From the NCBI GenBank assembly GCA_034440635.1, contig JAOTON010002196.1, positions 62,001-126,000 on the forward strand: DNA of 64,000 nt. Direction: 5' to 3'. This stretch comes from Lepas anatifera. Lineage: Eukaryota > Arthropoda > Thecostraca > Lepadidae. The notes beneath the pieces were generated by a model. The model saw nothing but the letters and a program-made list of their open reading frames with translations, ran no database searches and had not been told where the DNA came from. Of this stretch, positions 10,990-22,629 are shown one piece after another (the first letter of the stretch is position 1; every line of letters starts with the position of its first letter). Position numbers and translations under genes: made by a program.

Positions 10990-11830
10990 AGGTCAGGTCA
11001 CTTGACCTGTACTGGTGACCTGACCTGAGATGACCTAACCTTGAAATTTTCACAGAAGTTGTAAAAATGATGAGGGAAAAGGTATGCCAAGTACGGCGGC
11101 GCTACGCGCCGCCGTTTTACTGCTATCTTCGAAAAACCCGAGGGGACGCGGGTACCCGCCCTCCTCTTCAAATTCAATTTTTTTGGGGGGACGTCCCCCC
11201 TGGTTGGCCAACAGGGGGAAGCGCCCCCGCCCCCCCCACCCGCTTTCGGCGCCCATGAAGACACCCCAAATAAAGGTTAGGGTCACATGTCAAGGTCATT
11301 GACCCCAGTGTTCCGGACAGATGGCATTACTCAGCATGAGGTATGCGATGCTATGACTTCATAGTTTTGGTTACTCACTGTCAAGGTCAATGTCACTGGT
11401 CAAGGTCAAAGGCTTTTTCAAGATCAAACCCTCATTTCTGCCCAAAGGCTGCTACAGTGTCAGTTGCATTGTACATTATTGGGAATAGGTCTTGTAATGA
11501 CCCTGACATCAAACTTTCAGACGGCATTGGGTGGGACCTTCCCTCTAATGACCTTAGTTCACTTTCAGTGTATTACCGCTTTTCTGCATACTCAAGGCAT
11601 TTCCCAATAGGTTTCCAGCACGATCCATATCCTCTGTGAAAGGCCGCTTATGTGTACTTCAGCTGAGGGACCTTTACAACCTCCTTTGACTTTGAAGATA
11701 CTGAGCTAGGTCAATGAAACTTAGCCATAGCGTAGATCATAGCGTGTGTGATTGTGTATCAATTTTATACTGTCGTATGAACATGTATGACGATGGTTTA
11801 TAAATAGCCCTTTTCACTAAGTTAGTGGAA
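10990..11830. repeat. AGGTCA-rich interspersed repeat R2, first copy
   Basis: It shares ordered blocks with 46960-47830: CAAGGTCATTGACCCCAG, CTATGACTTCATAGTTTTGG (GAAGTCATAGTTTTGG in the other), TTCCCAATAGGT and GACCTAGGTCAATGAAA. It contains repeated TCAAGGTCA motifs. A GC-rich inner part (11150-11240) has complementary runs of G and C. No open reading frame is supported. Confidence 0.75.
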
Positions 11831-12357
11831 AAGCCAGATACCATGAAAATAGATTAAATAAGCCCTATAGAAAGCCTATGGGAGACAAGAAATGCAGGGG
11901 TCATGGTCCCCTAACCTCCCCCTCCCCCCCGATCTCCACCCACACATTTATCAGCTATGGAAGGGCTAGACTTCTTAGCCACCAGGCTTGGCTGGGACGG
12001 GCCGGAATACTAAATATTGTTCTGGCTGATTTTTTCTAAAGAAATACGGCATACCATGCAAATAACTTGTATGCATACTTTTTCACCTTTTATGCTGGAA
12101 CCTAATCCATCAATTTCCTTGAAACAAGTATGGGTCAGTCACTGAGCTACCAGAGGCAGACATTGACGGATCTAAGCGAAGCGTTTGGGAAAGCCAGACC
12201 AGGAAACAACAGTTCGCTGAAAAAAAACAGTCTTCAGTCAGCCCAGGAAACAACAGTTTCAACAATTCTACTGTTGACAAAATATGAGTGTCAAAATTAA
12301 AAAAACATGATGGAGTTATGATATTTGCATGAAATTTTGCACCCTTTCCAGGCCAGA
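11830..12357. other. No gene recognised; leader of the CACTA-like element
   Basis: A/T-rich sequence with a C-rich patch at 11910-11940. It probably includes the 5' flank of the transposon whose transposase starts at 12358. I could not identify terminal inverted repeats. Confidence 0.3.
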
Positions 12358-14456
12358 ATGAGTCTCCTAAGTAGGACAACTACTTACCGGGCTGCAAAGA
12401 GACAGGCCCAATTGTTGTTTGAAGAATGTGCCGGTGAGTTTGAGAGACAATCAAATTCAGGCGTCTCCTCTTTTCAAACTGTCTTCGGGGACAGCACTAG
12501 CCGTGAAGATGGAACCGGGAACAATGGCTCAACATCCGCAGCCAGTACATGGGGTGAAGAAGACAATACCAGCTATCTTCAAAGTAGTGAGTGTGAGGAT
12601 GAAATGGAGAAGTTTTTTGATGTACAGAGCGATAGTGACTCCTCGGACGCTGAGTCCACGGAAGCATGCAATGGCAGTGCGTTTTCACATATAGAGGACA
12701 GCAAGCAGGAGAGTAATTCGGAGACTCTACGCAGTGCGATGACAAACTGGGCCCTAATATACAACGTGTCTCATGCTGCTTTGTTGGCTCTTCTCGCCCT
12801 TCTGTCAACGTACACCAGCCTTGACCTTCCGAAACATCCCAGGACTCTTCTCCAAACACCACCTACAACGAGAATAGAATCCATGTCTGGAGGAGAATAT
12901 CACTATTTTGGATTGGTTACATCCATCAAAAGTGCATTGAACATGCTTCCTCAATTCCCAGCTGCTCCATGTCTTAAGTTACAGTTCAATATCGATGGGC
13001 TGCCTTTGTTTAAAAGTGCCAGAAAAACTCTGTGGCCAATTCTTGGTAGAGTTGCAAATGTCTCTTCTCAAGTATTCGCAGTTGCCGTGTTTTGTGGCAA
13101 CGAAAAGCCAAATCTCGGTCCCTATCTGGCAGACTTTCTCTCTGATCTCCAAAAACTGCTGGGAGATGGGTTTGTTTTCCATCAGAAAATATTCCTGGTG
13201 GAACTTGAGTGCCTCCTGTGTGATGCACCCGCACGGGCATATCTTAAGTCTATAAAGGGTCACTCCGGCTACAGCGGGTGTGAATGCTGCGCTCAAAGAG
13301 GTATGTGTATCAAAAGTCCGATGACTTTTCCTGATCTGAATGCGCCCCTTAGGACATGGTCTCAGTTCAGTGAAATGAAGATGAAGACTACCATCATGGT
13401 TCATCTACACTTCTTATTCTTGGCTTTGACTTAGTTTCTGGATTTCCTCTATACTACATGCATCTGGCTTGCCTGGGAATCATGTGTTATATGTTGCGTT
13501 TATGGTTTTGCGGTCCCCTTCCCACACGCCTACCAGCAGGCGTTGTACAAGCCATTTCTGGAAGGCTTTGCTCTGTCAGATCATTCTTACCGAGGGATTT
13601 TGCAAGAAACCCCAGAAGCCTCTATGAGTTCAGGCTTTGGAAAGCTACTGAACTGCCCCAGTTCATGCTGTACTCTGGGGCATATGCTCTAAAAGGACTT
13701 GTAACAGCAGATACGTACAACCTTTTCCTTACTTTTTCATGTGCAATAACCATTCTTCTGACTCCTTCTCTAGCTCAAAGGCATACTCAGTACGCTCAAG
13801 AACTCTTGAAGACTTTCGTGGCTGACTTTGCTCGTCTTTTTGGTCCACAGTACTTGGTGTACAACGTGCATAGCGTTGTTCACCTGCCAGATGATGCCAA
13901 AAGGCATGGTCATTTGGATAACATCTCCTGCTTTCCATTTGAAAATTACCTACAGTCATTGAAAAAGCTTGTTCGACGCCCATAGCACTCAGTCGCACAA
14001 ATTGTTCGAAGGGTAGAAGAGGCTCGTAATGGAAAAAATGTAGCGCCCATCCAGGAAACACTGGGTCCTCTGAAGGTCAAACACAACAATGGCCCTATTC
14101 CTACAAATTCTGGCGAGGTATTCGGTGAGTATCGGCAGTATAGGGGCACCCGTTTTTTCTCCTTGCTCTCCGGGGATAATTGTATATTGGTTGGTGGAAA
14201 TAAAGTGGCTTTGATTCGCAACTTCCTGGATGAGTATGTTGGAATTCGCATAGTGATCCAGTACTTTAAAATTCACGAACCACTGTTCCAATACCCACTC
14301 AAATCCCTTGCGATTGGCTGTTTTCTGGCAAAAAGTGTCTTCATGTGTGGTCATAATAATGGAGGATTAGAGCTATATTTAGCCCGGAAATGTGTGTTGA
14401 TGCCATTGGATGACGATGTATATGCAGTAACACCGCTCCTGCACACGAATGTTTAG
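12358..14456 (+). pseudogene. CACTA/EnSpm-like transposase (frameshift and one stop)
   Basis: The protein is a transposase of the CMC/CACTA type usually paired with a DUF4806 gene in animal genomes. The proposed start is MSLLSRTTTYRAAKR at 12358; an upstream exon is possible because a CCAG acceptor-like site precedes it. An acidic Ser-rich linker follows, then LKLQFNIDGLPLFKSARK (about 12975), VAVFCGNEKPNLGPYLADF, LLCDAPARAYLKSIKGHSGY (about 13216) and CECC. A one-base frameshift near 13380 is followed by FPLYYMHLACLGIM (about 13445), RNPRSLYEFRLWKATELPQF, VYNVHSVVHLPDDAKRHG and FPFENYLQSLKKLVRRP. A TAG at 13983 interrupts the frame, which then continues open to LLHTNV at 14456. The superfamily assignment is from memory of such proteins. 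Confidence 0.75.
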
Positions 14457-17400
14457 CGATTGAAACGCCATTTTAAGTTTCAACTGCCATTAGTGCTGCA
14501 AATGTTTTCCAAGCAGTGAACGCAGAGCGTTGTGTTATGCTAAAGTCTACTTCTCACCATTTACTGCGTCCTGATGATTTAGGAGTATGAATGATCATAT
14601 GATGATATGATATGAGTAAAGAATATGAATATGTTTGGCACCCGTGTATGAGTAAATACAATGTTTTACAGACAACACGAACCATGAAATACCGCGTGAT
14701 TGTTTTTGATGAAACTAATGAAGTCGAAGTCGTTCCTATTCTCTGGTGGGTTCCCACGCAGGGATCACCTAACGGCAAGGCTGGCCACGTTTGGTGGCCA
14801 CCATGCATGACTCCTAATGGCTTCAAAAATCAAGCAGCTCCGCAGAGCACATGGACGAAATACCAGGCCCGCACAGTGTATGAGACAGGTGAGTAGAATA
14901 ACATTACATATACTAATGAAGCAAAGAGTAGACGTGGGATAATGTATCTTATTTCCCATAGCAAACTAAGTTCATAGAGATAAAACACGAATAAAATTGT
15001 TCTAGAGTTGAGAAAAAGAAGTTCCCAAAGATAAAACACGAATAAAAATGTTCTAGAGTTAGGAAAAAGAACTACCTGAGCGCTTAAGGCCATCAACAAA
15101 CAATTCGGTCGCATACCCTTCCAAATAACGTGAGATTGTCTCTTGCCTTTATGGGCATAATACCTGGAGCAATTGCTTTGCAAAATAATCTCATTTCGAG
15201 GCCTTAATATAAACATTACTGTTACCAAGTGTAATTATACAGTTAGACATTGTTTGACAACCACGTTTTTTCCAAAGATGACCTACTTCGAGCGAGGGAG
15301 AAGTGCCGACAGGCACAAACTAGGAGTGATGTCGAAAGCGGAGCAGAGCAGGGGCCGAACATCCGCTACCCACCCTGGAGGTAGGTGAAAAACTTTGACC
15401 TCGCATGCAGATGTCTAACGCCCCGATACCCGCTAGATTCTTGCATACCATATTTAAATGGCGTCGAGTTGCACAATTACGATATTACATACTACGATAT
15501 TGTATGTTTGTTTTGACTCATTGCTTCCCATTTGACCGATCTGATGAACTGTTGTATATCAAATCCTAATGTAAACTGTGTTTTGGAAAAGTAAGGTATA
15601 ACAGCAGAAAAGTAGAAAAGTGAATTCTTCACTGTCAGGGTCGTCCAGAACATAAAAAACGTATGTTTGTGTTATTTTACCCCCGCCCCCCATGAAAGTA
15701 TCTTTAACGCCCATTTGTAACGTTAGATACCACTGTTGCTAACTTCCTCACACTTCCTTAGCGTTAAAGAATTTATGGACAGCCTCTGCCATATTTTTTT
15801 AATACATTTTTTCAAATTTGTGGTGAATATTTTGCTATTTTTGCAGCCAGGCCTTGCCGCTGTCTCGATTTGAGCGAGGTCAGAGTGATGAGGAGGACGA
15901 GAACAATGTTGCCACCCATTCTGTCCAGCCAGTGCAGCCTCCTGCCCCACCCGCTGACTTCGGGATAGGATCCTACCACTCTCCATCCTCATCCGGCCCT
16001 GCTGAGTCGGCACGTGCCACCCGTGAGTGCATTTCAATCCCTGAATATGTTTTAACTTCAGTTCGTCACTCTGATGTCGAAGATAAGACGGTGTCTTACG
16101 AAATTTTACGAACGGGTTAAATCGCCCACCATAGTGGGAGGCCATCCTTGGCTAATGTTAGGCTAGTGAAAGACCCATGCGTTTCTGAAGCTGCAGCTTA
16201 GCTTAGACACATGCAAATATATTCAAATGTTGTGTCCGCAGGAACGGAGACTGTAGATTCGTCGCAAGAAGCTAGCAGCGACCAGAAGACGGCGTGCAAA
16301 TGCGGTAAGCAATGTCAGATTTGGAGGATGGCATGGGGAGGCAAAAGGCCAAAAATAGTCAGCGCCAAAACGTATGAATTATCTATTTTTAAATGACCAT
16401 CTCAACTAGCAGCCACAGACAACCGTCGTAACTTATGTACCCTTGATAAAGATCGCTTAAAAATACAATTGAAGCACGTCGGGAAAATGGAATTTACGTG
16501 AATAGAATAGAATTTTTCGTCAACATACCATACTCAACTAAGAACACCTTTTACCACATTCAAAAACATAACCAGAAAAAAACACATTCAGTGATGTTTA
16601 ACAATACCTGTCTGAAAGCATATATAGATAATTATTTATTTCATCACATCCTCATTGATTTTCTTAATTGTATGCCTTCTTGATATCATCAAAGTTTATC
16701 AAATGTATACAAATACAAATACTTATAATGTATCCGTAGTAACCCAACAAATCCGTAAGACTACCCATTTCCAACATATCTCTACTCCTTTTTGCAGATC
16801 GGAAACTCCTGTTGGCCATCACAAGGATGAACAGTAAGCTGGACGCACTCAAGAGCCAGGTCCAGAACTTGGCCGGTGAGGTAGCCACCCTCAAACAGAC
16901 CCAGGCACCTGAGCCGGATGATCCCACAGTCCCTTGCAGGACTCTGCAGGATTTTGAGGACTTAAACAACCGTCTAGCCAGCGGAAAGGTGCACCTGTGG
17001 TTGGTAAGTTATAGACCTAAATACACACAGCCTCAAGCGGTCGATTGGGTACGGTACTTTATTTAAGATTGTTCGTGAGTAAGTATGTATGTACGTACTT
17101 GAAATTAAATATACCACACTGAAGCTGCTTGTGTATGCATGGTAAATCACCCCATTCTGGAAAGCTGCTTAAGTAGTTTCAATGACCAGGTGTGGACGCA
17201 GACCCGAGTTTTGGGAGGGAGGTCAAACCCGTGTCTGCCTCTCCTCATGGGGTGGGGGAGGACGTGCGCATTGGGTGCTCGACAGACTTAGTATAAGCTA
17301 CCTCTCCAAAAACATGACCGCTCCCCTTGGGGTGGGGGTGGGGGGAGCGAATATTTAATTGCTCGACAGACCTAGTGTAAACACCTTTTTCCGAACATTT

Positions 17401-17740
17401 CTCCGGCCTTTGGGGGAAGGCAAAAGATAGTTTGGCCCCCTTCAAGCGCTTTGAGGGGACATAGCCGGAATCCCCTCTGCGTCCGCCAATGCCAATGACC
17501 TCTCAAAGGAGATGAGTCCAAACTTGCAACATGACCCTGGGGCGCGGCTTAAGACAGAACGATTTTGAGAATAAGAGGCTTTCTCAGCCGTCTTGATCGT
17601 CAGCCGTCTTTATCGGAAAATTATCGTTTTCCCCAATATTTCCAATTAAGTGCTCCTGACCAGTACCTGACCCTTGATAATCGATATAAAAAACCTTATC
17701 ACAACTTTCAGTACTCGATGGGTCTTTTACCTTATTGACG

Positions 17741-17860
17741 TTTACATGTTTTTATCCATTTTGCTCCAGTTGTTCTCAGGTCGGTTTTTTGGAGTCGGAG
17801 TTTCACTCATAGCTCGTAAATTTAGATAAGGTCGTAACAGTACTATCACTTCCACGGAAC
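17741..17860 (-). repeat. SINE fragment
   Basis: The block TTTTGCTCCAGTTGTTCTCA to GGAGTCGGAGTTTCACTC matches 25422-25475 (TTTTGTGCAAGTTGTTCCCA to GGACTCGGAGTCTCACTT), the distal part of the tRNA-headed SINE described there. It ends just before the proposed exon 6 of the DUF4806-like gene. Confidence 0.5.
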
Positions 17861-18072
17861 AGGTCCAGAAGCTGGGGGCTGGTGCTCCGAGGTGGCCAGC
17901 CCCCAGCAGAACACCAAATTTATACTCCGCCAGCTTCTGGCACCGGAGGTCGCCGACCATCTCTCTATAAGGGGAAAAACGGCAAAGGAGCTTCGGCAAC
18001 TCGCGAGTGTTCGGGGCAGTGTGCGGTAGGAATTTCAGTTTTTGCTACTGATATCCTTGTTCTTTACTTGTG

Positions 18073-18120
<48 letters not shown>

Positions 18121-18161
18121 CGAATCGCCGGTGAGCGTGCGTGCGTGCGTACGTGCGTGCG
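18073..18161. repeat. (TA)n microsatellite then GTGC-rich run
   Basis: About 46 bp of alternating TA at 18073-18119, followed by GTGCGTGCGTGCGTACGTGC-type sequence at 18137-18161. Translations through it are meaningless. Confidence 0.95.
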
Positions 18162-19114
18162 CAAAATGTTATTAATAAATATTGAAAATATTTGCAAAGA
18201 TATATCAAACATATATCAGATATTTATAATTGAAATATTATAAATATGGATCAAAATATTTGCGCAAAATGTTATTTATTTTAACAAACCCATAGGGGCT
18301 CCAGAAGCGAGGTATGACATTGCATTTCGAAACTGATTGAGAAGATGTACCTGCAAATTTTTAGGTTAGATTCATAACTTACTAAAAAACTATATGTCTA
18401 AATACAATTTCTTACATCTGACTCAACAACACGTGAACAATAAGTGGTTTGCCTAGCTCCATGCTGCTAAAATGAACTTTCCCTTATCTCATATAAATGA
18501 GCTTAGGAGTCGCAGTTTAAAACTCACATAACATAGCTTTCACAACATGAATTACCACGCCCTCAGACGTTCAAGCAGGCATCATAACTCAATGGCAGTT
18601 GCATACTTTTGCCGCTGGCTTCTGATGGCACCAGTTAAAACAATTTGTTGAACTTGAATATACTTGAATAGTTCAGGGTGTAATATTTATGCATACGATT
18701 ATACAAAACCAACATTGTACATAAGTACTATGCCTAACCACAGTCAGCTCATGCTCAGACCTGACCTGAAGTAGTCACTGTGAATATCCATTTATCGGTA
18801 ATCCAATGCTAAGGACATGGAGCCAAATCACGTACCTATGAGGAATCTTGAAAATATTATTGATGAGAACCTGATAAACTGTTTAAGTTGACCCAAAGGT
18901 CTCCCAATAGTCACATAAATTATGATATGTGGATATCTTACTGTCAAGCATATGTGTTTGGATGGGTATCAAAGTACACAACCCTACTTTCTGGTAATGT
19001 TTCAAAATACAAAAATTGTTAGCTCTCCAAAATGAGGTACCTGTGTAGGACACCCATATGCTAAAAATTGGGAAAATGTTTCTAAATGTAACACATTGAT
19101 TATATATTTCACAG
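18162..19114. other. A/T-rich intron-like sequence
   Basis: No coding sequence or repeat boundary recognised apart from short ATATTTGCAAAGATATATC-type A/T repeats at 18180-18260. It would be the last intron of the DUF4806-like gene. Confidence 0.4.
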
Positions 19115-19330
19115 AGGCACTGATGCACAGTGGCGTTCCTGTCGCCGGGGCGGGATTTGCCATGCCATAAGCAAGTGGCTTTCGGGAAGCCGCGACCGGC
19201 TGGGACGGCGGGCAAACCGAGGCCGAGCTGCCGCCACTCTGGAGGCCTCGAACCTGCTCCGGTGCAGGAGGCCCTGGAGATGACCTCCCAGGAGGTGGAG
19301 GTCCCATATGAAGAGTTTTAGCTTATACTG

Positions 19331-20440
19331 TTGACTCTGTGATGATGATGATGATTTGGGCTTAAGGGCGCGCCAACCCTTAAGGTCATATAGCGCCCAT
19401 GTCACGCCAGTAAAACATAACGTAAAATATACATCCGCTGAACACTGCCTTGCTACCCTTATTCCTTGCAGTTAGTTGTGTCTGTAAACAAAATAGCTAA
19501 AGAGGTTCACATCAGTCAATCGGTTCTCGAAGTGGTAACAAAAGGGTATTTCCAAAAACCAACACAGTTCGTAGAAAAACTCACATTCCATTGTCCTCCC
19601 CATCAAAGCCAAGTCCTCAGCCCGGGTCAAACACAATCACGAAATCGGCTGCTCTGAGATAATCTAGCACTTTCTCAATCATGTCCGAGTCCGGGCCAAT
19701 CAGATGAGACAGTGTGAGAAGACGTGAACCGAAATGTGAAAGCCTGAGATTATCATACCCGGACACGACACCGGGACGCCGCACCGACAGGGGTCGCGCA
19801 TCGCCGACAATAAGGCCTGGGCTCGCCACAAAGCGAAATCGGTGAGTGGCCAGACAATGGCTAGTTCGCAAACGGCAGAGAGCCACCTCCTCACGGCGAT
19901 GGGAGCCCTAGGGGACAGCCACTCACCAATGTTGGGTTTTATTACCTGAGCTTGTTATTTGTCTGCTCCTGCCATTCCTGTTGCCATACATTGCAAAGGT
20001 GACCAGATATATGTGGAAAGATCTCGAGCAGGAATCGACTTACTTTTCTACAAGGTCTCTGAGCAGCTCGCCGGGCTGCAGCATCAGCCGCTTCATTCAG
20101 TCGGATACCAACATGACTCGGCACCCAACAGAGGGTTATATCCTTACCCTGTCCGGCGAGTCGAGCTAGGTGGGGCAATCTTTAATACGAGCCCGTCGCT
20201 TGGATTAAAAGCACTCAGAGCCTGGACACTACTAAGACTGTCGGTGCAATTACATTTCTGGTGTCGTCACTGACTTCTATGAAACGGAGCTTTGTCTAAT
20301 GCAGTAAGTTCCGAGGTAAAAACAGATGAAAAGGTGACAGTGCGAAATTTCTAGTCACTGAGTCAGTCACAAAGCACATCCCACGCCGAACTTAGTTTTT
20401 GATCCATCGGTGACCAGAGCAAATCTGGGGGCCCAATAAT
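19331..20440 (-). mobile_element. I-type retrotransposon, 5'-truncated copy (RNase H to 3' end)
   Basis: Minus strand from about 20440: DGSKTKFGVGCA (RNase H start), then PHLARLAGQGKDITLCWVPSHVGIRLNEAADAAARRA (20178-20070), QEWQEQTNNKLR, and the C-terminus ending in FDPG at 19617. Several frameshifts and stops break it. After about 210 bp of 3' UTR come GGGCGCTATATGACC, GGTTGGCGCGCCC and a (ATC)n tail at 19335-19350. The same order is seen at 41221-43037, so this is the genuine 3' end of the family. Confidence 0.85.
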
Positions 20441-20689
20441 TAGTCTCAGAGGTGCTGTCGATAACTAATCTCAGTGGCCCCGAGAGATTCCCAGGGCCCC
20501 AGTTTTGATCAAGAGGCGCCGTGAATCGGTCTCAGAGACCCTGAGATCTAATCGGGAGAGCGGCCGAAAATTAGCTTTGCGAGTGCGGCCAAGTGTTGGT
20601 CTTAGGTGGCCCCAGAGCCCAAATAAAAATTTCAAAATCATATGCCTCGGAAAATGTACCTACCCCTATTGCGTACTAAAAGGACAAAT
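20441..20689. other. No gene recognised
   Basis: GGGCCCC/CTCAGAG-rich sequence between the truncated I-type copy and repeat copy B. Short phrases such as TAATCTCAGTGGCCCC and GTCTCAGAGACCCTGAG look like degenerate tandem repeats. Confidence 0.3.
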
Positions 20690-21073
20690 TTAAACATGTC
20701 GATCAGGCACCATTATCGAAGGAAAGGCAAAGATTAATCTAATTTTACCATAAGAGCAAATCGAACAGGGAATTAGGCACTTTAGTCAATTTTTAATCTA
20801 TTTGGTTAACACCAATAACTACCTTCCTAAATATTCTGAAATAAATAACTCTCAATATTTTCGTAGGAAACCAGACAAACAAGGGTAATGACAGAAATTG
20901 ATGAGCACAATCCCAAAAGAAAATGGGCATGAAACGTTGAAAATAACAATAACAGAGTGAGCCAAGGCGATAGATATCTTGGGCGCCTTTTGTCTTGGTA
21001 ATTTGCTCGTTTACAAGATAGCAAGGGTAAGAAAGCAACTGGATCTCAACAGGATCTGTCGACGGAATAGAGG

Positions 21074-21454
21074 CAGTGGCGGATCCGGGGGGGCAAAAGG
21101 CATTGCCCCCAAACGGAAAAGCTCGGGGCAAAACTATGTTTTTGCCCCCCCAAAGCGATCGACCTCCTTTTTCCCCGACTCCTTTTTAGCTTGTAAGCAA
21201 GATTTTGGTGCTTCAACTCTCAACTTCAAACAGAATTAGTGAAGTTGAGTGTAAATATTGGGGCTTGGATAGGAAAAAAAGTATCTTGAGGCCATATTTT
21301 TCACCCTGTGGCGTTTTTTTTTGCTTTTCGTCTCCAGTTCGCAAAATCCTACCGAAAAGGCATATTGTAACGCAACTTTTCACTGCGTGACGTTTTTTTT
21401 GCTTTTCGACTTTGGTTTGCCCCTCCCAAACCAACCGGCTAGATCCGCCACTGA
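21074..21454. mobile_element. hAT-type MITE with 8-bp target duplication
   Basis: The termini are CAGTGGCGGATCCGG and CTAGATCCGCCACTG. The flanks are AATAGAGG at 21066-21073 and AATAGAGG at 21455-21462. Copy A has a single AATAGAGG (GGAATAGAGGTTATG near 6226), the empty site. Eight-base duplication and CAGTG termini fit the hAT superfamily. A copy of nearly equal length in the opposite orientation lies at 50106-50487. No coding capacity. Confidence 0.9.
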
Positions 21455-22577
21455 ATAGAGGTTATGTAACGTTCGGGACACACTACCATATCCATTGTAT
21501 CTTTATTTGTTTTTTTTTTCGTTTCTTTGGAAATTTCCTGGTTAAAGAGTTCATAGATTCGACACCGCGAAATAATTGCTAATAATTTCCCGTAGAAGAT
21601 CATTTCTTCGTACTCAAAACGACTGACCTCCAATAACTTCATGTCTGATTACCCGAGTGAAGAGGTGGGCTCAGGTTTAACATCATGCGCGCATCAACAT
21701 TAACTTCCCGAAATATGGCTCAAAACTGTTATTATAGCCACGCTACCATATAAGGTATGGGCCATCCTTAATATTTGGTGACCTTAGTTTACCAAAACTT
21801 GGTCGGATCGAAAAAACCTAGCTATAAACAAAATAAGAATGAATGCTTAAAAAGGCACAACAAAATTTCCTTCGTGTGAATGTTATAATGTTAAAATACT
21901 ATACAAAAGATATATGAGATGGGCCCGGTTACTAAGGGGGACCCCCGGCCTGGGGCCCCTTGACGGTAGTCGGACCCCTCCTTGGCCGAATCCTGGCTAC
22001 GCCACTGTGTTCTGAGACTCTATATCAGCCACCCTGGGACCCCCCTAAGCCTAGCTGGGGCCCTGAGCTAATCTGGGTACCGCTGTGCTTAACTGGGACC
22101 TCTGATCTGGTATGGGGGCCCTGAACTCTTCTAGGGTCCCTGGGCTAAGCTGGGGCCGTGAGCTTGAATGGAGCCCCCTGAGCTGGTATGAGAGGGGACC
22201 CTATATCAGCCGATCTGGGCCCCTGAGCTGATCTGGCCTGTGCTGAACAAGAGCCCTGAGCTGGTCTGGGGCCCCTGAACTGTTCTAGCATTATTGAGTT
22301 AAGCTGGGATCCGTGAGCTTGAACAAGTCCCTTTGAGCTGTTTTGAGACCCTACATAAGTCGACTTGGGGACCTCCGAGCTGAACCGGGCCCCTGAGCTA
22401 ATCTGGCACCCTGTGCGAATCTGGAACTTCCCTGTGATGAGCTTCTGGGGGTCCTGTGCTTATGTAGGGTCCCTTGATAAGCTGGTCCCGAGGCTATTGC
22501 ACTGGTCTGGGCCCTTGAGCTGACTGATCTGGGTTCCTGAGCCATGGTCTGGACCTTGGGGCCCTCCGAGATAATTT

Positions 22578-22629
22578 GTGTGTGTATTGGGGTTTATAGG
22601 GCGCCTTCAGCGTCTAGGCTATATCGCGC
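22578..22629 (-). mobile_element. 52-bp retroposon 3'-end fragment with 16-bp target duplication
   Basis: It is flanked by CCCTCCGAGATAATTT at 22562-22577 and again at 22630-22645; copy A has this sequence once (near 7342). Read on the minus strand, the insert is a divergent version of the I-type 3' end, with GCGCGATATAG, GGCGCCCTATAAACCCCAAT and a short (AC)n tail. It is therefore an extremely 5'-truncated insertion. Confidence 0.85.

Larger units (their letters stand above)
14684..19283 (+). pseudogene. DUF4806-like accessory gene of the CACTA element, seven exons
   Basis: Proposed exons are 14684-14888, 15278-15380, 15847-16022, 16242-16304, 16798-17003, 17863-18025 and 19115-19283. All six introns are GT-AG and the codon phases join correctly across every junction. 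Exon 1 has MKYRVIVFDETNEVEVVPI and WWP, the known N-terminal style of DUF4806 proteins. Exon 2 gives DLLRAREKCRQAQTRSDVES; exon 3 is acidic and Pro/Ser-rich. Exon 5 starts DRKLLLAITRMNSKLDALK, a coiled-coil, ending before VHLWL. Exon 6 has FILRQLLAPEVADHLSIRGK and ELRQLASVRGSVR but needs one frameshift. Exon 7 has AISKWLSGSRDRLGRRANR and stops at 19281-19283. An in-frame alternative start lies at 14612. Function of this protein family is unknown; it travels with the transposase. Confidence 0.65.
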
